Source of the DNA: Acidobacteriota bacterium
GTDB lineage: Bacteria; Acidobacteriota; Vicinamibacteria; Vicinamibacterales; UBA2999
Direction: 5' to 3'
DNA length: 64,000 bases
Assembly (NCBI GenBank): GCA_963169195.1
Contig: CAUJDN010000040.1
Coordinates: 1-64,000, forward strand
Every line of letters begins with the position of its first letter. The first letter of the stretch is position 1. Positions 58,145-64,000 of the stretch are shown piece by piece. A program made the position numbers and the translations under genes. The notes under the pieces were generated by a model. That model had not been told where the DNA came from. It ran no database searches and worked only from the letters and a program-made list of their open reading frames with translations.

Positions 58145-59725
58145 ATGGGCGATCAGGCCGAGGTCCTCGCGCTGCTGGCCGACCCGGCCAGCTACCAGGG
58201 CCGGCCCTCCTCGATCGAGCGCATCGACACCCACAGCGCCAGCGTCTTCCTCGCCGGTCGGCACGCCTACAAGCTGAAGCGCGCGGTGCGCTATTCGTTC
58301 CTGGACTTCTCGACCGCCGAGCGCCGGCGCCGGTCGTGTGAGGCCGAGGTGCGCCTCAATCGCCGCACCGCGGCCGACCTCTACGCCGGCGTCACGCCGG
58401 TGACACGGGAGGCCGATGGCCGGCTGGCCATCGGCGGCTCGGGCGAGCCGGTGGACTGGCTCGTCCAGATGCGCCGCTTCCCGCAGGAACAGCTCCTGGA
58501 TCGCCTGGCCGTGTCGGGCGGCATCTCGCCGGAGCTGGCGCGCCGGCTCGCGGACCGGATCGCCGACTTCCACGCCGCAGCCGCGCCAGCGCCGCACCGG
58601 GGCGGCCGCGCGGGCATGCGCGAGGTCGTCGACGACAACTCCCGGGCCCTGGCCGCGGCCATCGGCGTGCTCGACGCCACGACCGTCGAGACCGTGAACA
58701 CGGCGTGCCAGGACGCCGTCGCCCGCCTTGGCCCGACGCTCGAGGCTCGCCGCGCCGGTGGCTTCGTCCGCCAGTGCCACGGCGACCTGCACCTGCGCAA
58801 CATCGTCCTCATCGACCAGGCCCCCACGCTGTTCGATGCGGTGGAGTTCAACGACGACTTCGCCTGCATCGACGTGTGGTACGACCTCGCGTTCCTGCTG
58901 ATGGACCTGCTGGGGCGCTCGCTGGCGAGCCAGGCCAACGGGGTGTTCAACCAGTACCTGATGCGGACGAGCGACCTGGGAGGCCTGCCGCTGCTGCCGC
59001 TGTTCCTCGGCTGTCGCGCGGCCATCCGATCGAAGACGAGCCTGGCCAGCGCCTCGCTGGAAACCGACGCCGCACGGCGGTTCGAGTACGAGGCACGCGC
59101 ACGGGACTACCTTTCCCTTGCCGCTCGGCTCGTCGTGCCGGCGCCGCCGCGAGTGGTGGCCATCGGCGGCCTGTCGGGATCCGGCAAGTCCACGCTGGCC
59201 GCGCACCTCGCGCCGCTGCTGGGCAGCCCGCCCGGCGGGGTCGTCCTGCGGAGCGACGTGCTCCGGAAGGCGCTGTTTCACGTCGCGCCAGAGGAACACC
59301 TGGGCCCGGAGGCCTATGAGCCAGAGGTCACGCGCGAGGTCTACCGCGCCCTGGCCACTCGGGCCGGGGATGTGCTCGCCGCCGGGGGGAGCGTCGTCGT
59401 GGATGCCACGTTTCTCGCCCCGGAGTGGCGGGAGGGCGCCGCCCGCGTGGCCGCCAGCGCCGGCGCGCCCTTCACCGGCATCTGGCTCGACGTGCCGCCT
59501 GCGCTGATGGCCGAGCGCCTGGGTCGCCGCACGCGGGACGCGTCGGACGCCACCATCGACGTGCTGGAACGGCAGCTGAAGGGCGACCTCGGCGCGATCG
59601 ACTGGCCGCGACTGGACGCGACGCCGCCGGTCGAGCAGCTGGGTGCCAGGGCCCTGGCGGCCGTTCGGGGCTCGGCGGCTCCGGTGCCCTCGCCGGATTC
59701 CCGGCACTGTCCTCCGCCCGCGTGA
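58145..59725 (+). CDS. Aminoglycoside-phosphotransferase-like / AAA-kinase fusion protein
   Basis: The 526-residue two-domain protein has an N-terminal APH-like kinase fold ([13 protein letters not shown] catalytic loop, [25 protein letters not shown] metal-binding segment). It also has a C-terminal P-loop kinase ([22 protein letters not shown] Walker [41 protein letters not shown]), the zeta-toxin/gluconate-kinase-like fold. Fusions of this type are common and uncharacterised. A role in nucleotide, sugar or antibiotic phosphorylation is possible. It is divergent from archease. A degenerate 7-bp GTCGGGA-type sequence follows the TGA. Confidence 0.82.
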   Translation: MGDQAEVLALLADPASYQGRPSSIERIDTHSASVFLAGRHAYKLKRAVRYSFLDFSTAERRRRSCEAEVRLNRRTAADLYAGVTPVTREADGRLAIGGSGEPVDWLVQMRRFPQEQLLDRLAVSGGISPELARRLADRIADFHAAAAPAPHRGGRAGMREVVDDNSRALAAAIGVLDATTVETVNTACQDAVARLGPTLEARRAGGFVRQCHGDLHLRNIVLIDQAPTLFDAVEFNDDFACIDVWYDLAFLLMDLLGRSLASQANGVFNQYLMRTSDLGGLPLLPLFLGCRAAIRSKTSLASASLETDAARRFEYEARARDYLSLAARLVVPAPPRVVAIGGLSGSGKSTLAAHLAPLLGSPPGGVVLRSDVLRKALFHVAPEEHLGPEAYEPEVTREVYRALATRAGDVLAAGGSVVVDATFLAPEWREGAARVAASAGAPFTGIWLDVPPALMAERLGRRTRDASDATIDVLERQLKGDLGAIDWPRLDATPPVEQLGARALAAVRGSAAPVPSPDSRHCPPPA

Positions 59726-59815
59726 CGAGAGAGTCGCGGCTCGGGACCTCACGTCGGGAACGCGGCACCAGGTCGTGGAACGCGAATTGCGTCAGAATCG
59801 ATGGCAGGGATCCAC

Positions 59816-60256
59816 ATGAGCCGAGCGCTTCTGCCTGTCGTCGTCGCTGCCGCGGCGGCCGTCGCGATTGTCGGGGGTGTGTCCGCCGAGCCTCAGACCA
59901 CGGGGCCGACCACGCCGTCGCTGGTCATCAGCTCGATGGCCGGGGGCGACCTCTACCAGGCCTACTGCGCGTCGTGTCACGGGCGCGGGGGCAGGGGGGA
60001 CGGCCCGACCGTTCCCGCGCTCCGATCCGCGATGCCCGACCTCACGACGCTGGCTCGGCGGAACGACGGGGTGTTCCCGGCCGAGCGCGTGGCCGCGCTC
60101 GTGACGCACGGCGAGACGCTGCGGTCGCCGGCGCACGGCTCTGGGGAGATGCCGGTCTGGGGTCCCCTGTTCCGGGCACTCGACCCGAGCGACACGCGCG
60201 CGGCGGTGCGCATCTCGAGCATCGTGGAGTTCATCCGGTCGATGCAGGTCGAGTGA
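59816..60256 (+). CDS. Class I mono-heme cytochrome c, exported
   Basis: The 146-residue protein has a signal peptide (MSRALLPVVVAAAAAVAIVG), then GGDLYQAYCASCHGRGGRGDGP with the heme site C51-x2-C54-H55 and the distal Met in SGEMPVWG. It is of the cytochrome c/cbb3-accessory type (TLARRNDGVFP, VRISSIVEFIRSMQ). It carries electrons in the periplasm, with no specific donor evident. The ATG at 59816 is preferred over the one at 59801, because the signal then starts normally. Confidence 0.85.
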   Translation: MSRALLPVVVAAAAAVAIVGGVSAEPQTTGPTTPSLVISSMAGGDLYQAYCASCHGRGGRGDGPTVPALRSAMPDLTTLARRNDGVFPAERVAALVTHGETLRSPAHGSGEMPVWGPLFRALDPSDTRAAVRISSIVEFIRSMQVE

Positions 60257-60271
60257 GCCGAGGAGCCTGCC

Positions 60272-60745
60272 ATGATTTCCGCACGCCTGGTCGAGCTGAT
60301 TCAGAACCATGCGCCGCGCCTCACCGAGGACGTCGTGAACGATCTCGTGTCGAACGCGGAGACGACCGGGTTCCGCGCGGTGCCGCGCCTCGAGCTCGAG
60401 TCGCGCATCTTCGAGATCTGTCATCGCCTCGGTGACTGGATTGCCGCGCGCGCCGACGACGCCGTCCAGGCCGAGTTCGAGGCGTGGGGCAACCGCCGAT
60501 TCGGCCAGGGCATCCCGCTCAGCCAGGTCGTCTACGCGGTGATCCTCCTGAAGCGCCACCTGCGCCGCTACATCCGCGATCACGGGCTCGTCGAGTCGGC
60601 GTTCCCGCGTGTCGAGGCCGACTACGTGCTGCCCATGCATCTCCTCAGCCTCCAGGAGCTCGACGGGATGGTCAGCGAGTTCTTCGACAAGGCGATTCAC
60701 CACCTCACGCGCGGCTATGAGGCCGCGGCCGGGCGCGCACGATGA
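60272..60745 (+). CDS. RsbRD N-terminal-domain-like protein
   Basis: The 157-residue all-helical protein (ISARLVELIQNHAPRLTEDVVNDL, IFEICHRLGDWIAARADDAVQAEFEAWGNRRFGQGIPLSQVVYAVILLKRHLRRYIRDHGL) resembles the RsbRD-N domain found in stressosome sensors and related regulators, without STAS or kinase parts. It starts 15 nt after the cytochrome c gene and ends 13 nt before the MacA-like gene, so it lies in the same likely operon. It may sense a small molecule or gas through its helical bundle, but that is inference. Confidence 0.62.
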   Translation: MISARLVELIQNHAPRLTEDVVNDLVSNAETTGFRAVPRLELESRIFEICHRLGDWIAARADDAVQAEFEAWGNRRFGQGIPLSQVVYAVILLKRHLRRYIRDHGLVESAFPRVEADYVLPMHLLSLQELDGMVSEFFDKAIHHLTRGYEAAAGRAR

Positions 60746-60758
60746 GGCTGGAGGATTC

Positions 60759-62051
60759 ATGAAGGCTGCCCTCTGGACCCTGCTGGTCGTCGCCGCCCTT
60801 GGTGGCGCGGTCTACTACTACCGCGCCGATGTCGGGGCCGCCCCTCCCCAGCTCATCGTCGCCAGTGTGACGCGAGGGCCCGTCGTCTCGACGGTGGACG
60901 CCACCGGCACGCTGCAGACCGTGGACACGGTGGAGGTGGGCACGCAGGTGAGCGGCACCATCGCCACGCTCGGCGTGGACTTCAACGACACGGTCAGGAG
61001 GGGCCAGGTCGTCGCGACCCTGGACCAGGCCATCTTCCTCTCGCAGATTCAGCAGGCCGAGGCGCAGGTCTTCCGCCTCCGCGCGGAACACGAGCGGGCG
61101 CGCGTCCAGGTCCTCGACGCAGAGACGAAGCTGAAGCGGGCGCGGATGCTCGGTGAAAGGCAGCTCGTGGCGGCCACGGAGGTGGAGACCGCCGAGGTGA
61201 ACACCGAACTGGCGAAGGCGTCCTTCAAGGCCGCCGAGGCGCAGCTCACGCAGGCTGAGGGCGCGCTCGCCCAGGCCCGGGTCAACCTGTCGTACACGGT
61301 CATCCGCTCGCCGGTGGACGGCATCATCCTGAGCCGGAACGTGGACGTCGGGCAGACCGTGGCCGCGGGCCTGCAGGCGCCCACGCTGTTCGTCATCGCA
61401 CGCAGCCTGGACACGCTCGAACTGGCAGCCAGCGTGGCGGAGTCGGACGTGGGTCGCGTGCGTCAGGGGCAACCGGTCACCTTCACGGTGGATGCGTACC
61501 CGAGGGAGTCCTTCTCCGGCACGGTCAGGCAGGTGCGGCTCCAGCCGACCGTGCAGCAGAACGTCGTCAGCTACACCACGATCATCGACGTGCCCAACCC
61601 CGGTGGGCTCCTCAAGCCGGGCATGACCGCCACGCTCGCCATCGAGGTGGCGCGTGCGGACGAGGTCCTGCGCGTGCCGGCGTCGGCGCTGCGGTTCCAG
61701 CCCTCCGAAGAGGTGCTGGCCGCGTACGGCAGCGACGAAGCCGCCGCCGCGGCCGGACCGCCCGATGGAGCGGCGAGCCCGCGCGGCACGCGGCCGCCGG
61801 GTGGCCCGACGGCCGACGGCCCGCAGGCGGCCACGGTCTGGCAGCTCGCCAACGGCGTGCTCCAGCCGCGTCGCGTGCGTACCGGGCTGTCGGATGGGAC
61901 GACCGTGGCCATCCTCGAAGGCCCGCTCACCGAGGGGGCCCAGGTGGTGACCAACACCGCCACGACATCCACGGCCACGACGACGACCACGGGCGGCGGC
62001 TCGCCGCTCGTCCCGACCATGCCGCGCCGGCCCGGCACGCAGAGGCGATGA
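60759..62051 (+). CDS. Efflux periplasmic adaptor (MacA/HlyD-like membrane-fusion protein)
   Basis: The 430-residue protein has an N-terminal anchor (MKAALWTLLVVAALGGAVYYY) and barrel-sandwich halves VEVGTQVSGTIATLGVDFNDTVRRGQVVATLD and YTVIRSPVDGIILSRNVDVGQTV. A long alpha hairpin between them (residues about 105-190) is rich in Ala/Glu coiled coil. Downstream beta domains are VTFTVDAYPRESFSGTVRQVRL and KPGMTATLAIEVAR. A Thr-rich, Gly-rich tail (about 400-420) is unusual. It is followed by a MacB-type permease gene, 4 nt later. The pair forms an export system, with an ATPase expected. Confidence 0.87.
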   Translation: MKAALWTLLVVAALGGAVYYYRADVGAAPPQLIVASVTRGPVVSTVDATGTLQTVDTVEVGTQVSGTIATLGVDFNDTVRRGQVVATLDQAIFLSQIQQAEAQVFRLRAEHERARVQVLDAETKLKRARMLGERQLVAATEVETAEVNTELAKASFKAAEAQLTQAEGALAQARVNLSYTVIRSPVDGIILSRNVDVGQTVAAGLQAPTLFVIARSLDTLELAASVAESDVGRVRQGQPVTFTVDAYPRESFSGTVRQVRLQPTVQQNVVSYTTIIDVPNPGGLLKPGMTATLAIEVARADEVLRVPASALRFQPSEEVLAAYGSDEAAAAAGPPDGAASPRGTRPPGGPTADGPQAATVWQLANGVLQPRRVRTGLSDGTTVAILEGPLTEGAQVVTNTATTSTATTTTTGGGSPLVPTMPRRPGTQRR

Positions 62052-62055
62052 GGCC

Positions 62056-63276
62056 ATGCGAAGCATCCCCGTCCTCGGCGTGGCGCTCGAGGCCCTGCGG
62101 CGCAACGTGCTGCGGTCCGCGCTCACGTCGCTCGGGATCATCATCGGCGTCGCCGCGGTCATCGTGATGATGGCGCTCGGTGACGGCGCGCGGCAGTCGA
62201 TCACGTCGCGGATTCAGAGCCTGGGCACCAACGTCATCACGGTCACGGCCGGGTCGTTCAGCATGGGCCCCGCGCAGATGGGCACGGGCGCCGTTCGCAC
62301 CCTGACGGCGGCGGATGCGGCGGCCATCCTCGACGAGGTGCCCGGGGTGCAGGCGGTCTCGCCGGGCTTGAACGCGCGATCGCAGATCGTGGCGCCGTCG
62401 GGCAACTGGCAGACGCAGATCCAGGGCGTCGGCGAGGCACTGCCCGAGGTGCGGGAGTGGCCGGTCGAGATCGGGATGTTCTTCGAGGAGGCCGCCGTCA
62501 CGCGCGCCGATCGCGTGGTGGTGCTCGGCGCCATCGTCCGCGATCGCCTCTTCGGCGAGAACACGGACCCCGTGGGCGAGGTCGCGCGGATCGCCAACCA
62601 GCCGTTCCGGGTGATTGGCGTCATGAGCCGCAAGGGCCAGTCGGCGATGGGCCAGGACCAGGACGATGCGGTGTTCGTGCCCTACACGACGGTGCAGAAG
62701 CGCATCCAGGGCGTGCAGCACGTGTCGAGCATCTCGGTGCTCGTCTCCCCGGGGACGCCGTCCTCCGAGGTCTCAGCCGGAATCAGCGAGGCGCTGAGGC
62801 GCCGTCATGGCCTGGGACCCGACGCCGAGGACGACTTCATGCTGCGCACGCCCGAGGAGATGGCCGCCGTGCTGACGCAGACCACCAACACGATGACCTA
62901 CCTGCTCGCCAGCGTGGCCGCGGTCTCCCTGCTGGTGGGCGGCATCGGCATCATGAACATCATGCTGGTGTCGGTCACCGAGCGGACACGCGAGATCGGC
63001 CTGCGCCGCGCGGTCGGGGCACGCCGTCGCGACGTGCTGGGCCAGTTCGTCATCGAGGCGATGGCGCTCACGCTGGCCGGGGGGCTGGCGGGCATCGCGG
63101 TCGGCGTGGGCGGGGCCTGGGCCGTGCACCGGCTGCTCAACTGGGCGACCGTCGTCTCGATGCCCGCGGTGCTGCTCTCCTTCGGCTTCGCCGCCATCGT
63201 GGGCATGGTCTTCGGCTTCTTCCCCGCGCGCCGCGCCGCCGGGCTCAACCCCGTGGAAGCCCTGCGCTACGAGTAG
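62056..63276 (+). CDS. MacB-like ABC transporter permease (FtsX/MacB_PCD)
   Basis: The 406-residue permease has an N-terminal TM helix (SALTSLGIIIGVAAVIVMMALGDGARQSI), a periplasmic MacB_PCD domain of about 240 residues and three C-terminal helices, with IGIMNIMLVSVTERTREIGLRRAVGARRRDVLGQFVIEA and NPVEALRYE. It starts 4 nt after the adaptor. E. coli MacB fuses an ATPase to the permease. Here no ATPase is fused or adjacent in the window, so a separate MacB-type ATPase is expected elsewhere, or this permease works with a shared one. Probable substrates are lipoproteins, peptides or antibiotics. Confidence 0.88.
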   Translation: MRSIPVLGVALEALRRNVLRSALTSLGIIIGVAAVIVMMALGDGARQSITSRIQSLGTNVITVTAGSFSMGPAQMGTGAVRTLTAADAAAILDEVPGVQAVSPGLNARSQIVAPSGNWQTQIQGVGEALPEVREWPVEIGMFFEEAAVTRADRVVVLGAIVRDRLFGENTDPVGEVARIANQPFRVIGVMSRKGQSAMGQDQDDAVFVPYTTVQKRIQGVQHVSSISVLVSPGTPSSEVSAGISEALRRRHGLGPDAEDDFMLRTPEEMAAVLTQTTNTMTYLLASVAAVSLLVGGIGIMNIMLVSVTERTREIGLRRAVGARRRDVLGQFVIEAMALTLAGGLAGIAVGVGGAWAVHRLLNWATVVSMPAVLLSFGFAAIVGMVFGFFPARRAAGLNPVEALRYE

Positions 63277-63279
63277 GGC

Positions 63280-64000
63280 TCAGAGCGGGATGTTCCCGTG
63301 CTTCTTCGGCGGGTTCCGGTCGCGCTTCCCTTCGAGCGTGGCCAGGGCCTGGATGAGCTTGCGGCGTGTCGTCCGCGGCAGGATCACCTCGTCCACGAAC
63401 CCCTTCTCCGCCGCCACATACGGGTTCGCGAACTTCTCGCGGAACTCGGCCACCTTCTGCGCGCGCACGGCCGCCGGGTCGGCGGCCCGTTCGATCTCGC
63501 GCCTGTAGAGGATGTTGACCGCGCCCTCGGCGCCCATCACGGCGATCTCGGCCGTGGGCCACGCGTAGTTGAAATCGGTTCGGATGTGCTTCGAGGCCAT
63601 GACGCAGTACGCGCCGCCATAGGCCTTCCGCGTGATCACGGTGACCTTCGGCACGGTGGCCTCGGCGAAGGCGTAGAGCAGCTTGGCGCCGTGCCGGATG
63701 ATGCCGCCGTACTCCTGCACGGTGCCGGGCAGGAAGCCGGGCACGTCCTCGAACGTGACCAGCGGGATGTTGAACGCGTCGCAGAACCGCACGAAGCGCG
63801 CGCCCTTCACCGACGCATCGATGTCGAGCGTGCCGGCGAGGTGCGCGGGCTGGTTCGCCACGACCCCGACCGGGCGCCCGCCCAGCCGCGCGAAGCCGAC
63901 GACGAGGTTTTTCGCGAAGTGCTGGTGCACCTCGAGGAAGTCGCCCTCGTCCGCGATCGCGTGGATCAGATCCAGCATGTCGTAGGGCTGGTGGGGCGAG
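63280..64000 (-). CDS. Acyl-CoA carboxylase carboxyltransferase subunit (C-terminal half, runs off the window)
   Basis: The last 239 or so residues of a crotonase-fold carboxyltransferase of the PccB/MccB type: [97 protein letters not shown]. It ends with GNIPL. The frame is open to the right edge with upstream residues [10 protein letters not shown], the usual pattern in PccB. With biotin carboxylase and carrier genes 10 kb away it probably completes a propionyl-CoA or acetyl-CoA carboxylase. It is convergent with the MacB gene, 3 nt apart. Confidence 0.92.
   Translation of the reverse strand, partial: SPHQPYDMLDLIHAIADEGDFLEVHQHFAKNLVVGFARLGGRPVGVVANQPAHLAGTLDIDASVKGARFVRFCDAFNIPLVTFEDVPGFLPGTVQEYGGIIRHGAKLLYAFAEATVPKVTVITRKAYGGAYCVMASKHIRTDFNYAWPTAEIAVMGAEGAVNILYRREIERAADPAAVRAQKVAEFREKFANPYVAAEKGFVDEVILPRTTRRKLIQALATLEGKRDRNPPKKHGNIPL

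Overview
The window is about 64 kb of uniformly GC-rich (roughly 68-70 % by eye) bacterial chromosome with densely packed genes on both strands. It contains no rRNA, tRNA, CRISPR array, insertion sequence or phage gene that I can recognise. The organism is probably an acidobacterium, and the class Vicinamibacteria is plausible. This is inference from the combination of an Oar-like TonB-dependent receptor with an N-terminal carboxypeptidase-regulatory domain, remnants of PknB/FHA-type kinases, a class II (B12-dependent) ribonucleotide reductase, a Tes/MJ0619-like radical SAM enzyme and MacB-type permeases. Outer-membrane genes (TamA, TamB, TonB receptor) show that the cell is diderm.

Layout. 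1-4.5 kb: end of an unknown gene, Uma2 nuclease, esterase, the agmatine-to-putrescine pair aguB-aguA and a decayed kinase/FHA gene. 4.5-10 kb: an AAA/DUF4143 ATPase with an unusual AT-rich promoter, then GMC oxidoreductase, Gfo/Idh oxidoreductase and two membrane proteins. 10-14.2 kb: a tetraether-synthase-like radical SAM gene divergent from a cardiolipin-synthase-like phospholipase D, then rpmE. 14.2-24 kb: the MrfB/MrfA DNA-repair pair, PhoD phosphatase and the TonB receptor. 23-29 kb: tartrate/isopropylmalate-type dehydrogenase, SDR, SSS transporter and P1 peptidase, then an M20 hydrolase and a decayed kinase. 29.4-38.3 kb: SDR, DUF547, alpha/beta hydrolase, RraA-like, recQ and nrdJ with candidate NrdR boxes. 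38.3-44.4 kb: lipoprotein, a two-component system split by an amidase, and a CPBP protease. 44.4-54.2 kb: a minus-strand run of biotin carboxylase, biotin carrier, TamB, TamA and a SurA-N-like protein. 54.2-60 kb: Popeye-like cNMP-binding membrane protein, exported PCM, and an RNA-repair group (MJ1316/DUF504, RtcB, archease), then a kinase-fusion ATPase. 60-64 kb: cytochrome c, RsbRD-N-like protein, MacA/MacB-like efflux parts and the C-terminal half of an acyl-CoA carboxyltransferase.

The most unusual signal is not a gene. About a dozen genes end in, or within roughly 0-13 nt of, a short tandem-repeat or multi-hairpin array. At least five sequence families are involved (7-, 7-, 8-, 10- and 15-bp units, plus a hairpin-GTGGGC family). 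Several families recur at unrelated genes. In the best cases the array starts in the same register at the stop codon, and sometimes it supplies the last codons and the stop itself. The arrays fill the gaps between accC and the biotin carrier, nrdJ and recQ, DUF547 and an SDR, and DUF504 and rtcB. They resemble the heptameric STRR sequences of cyanobacteria, but the stop-codon anchoring and the variety of families in one window are not something I know to be described.
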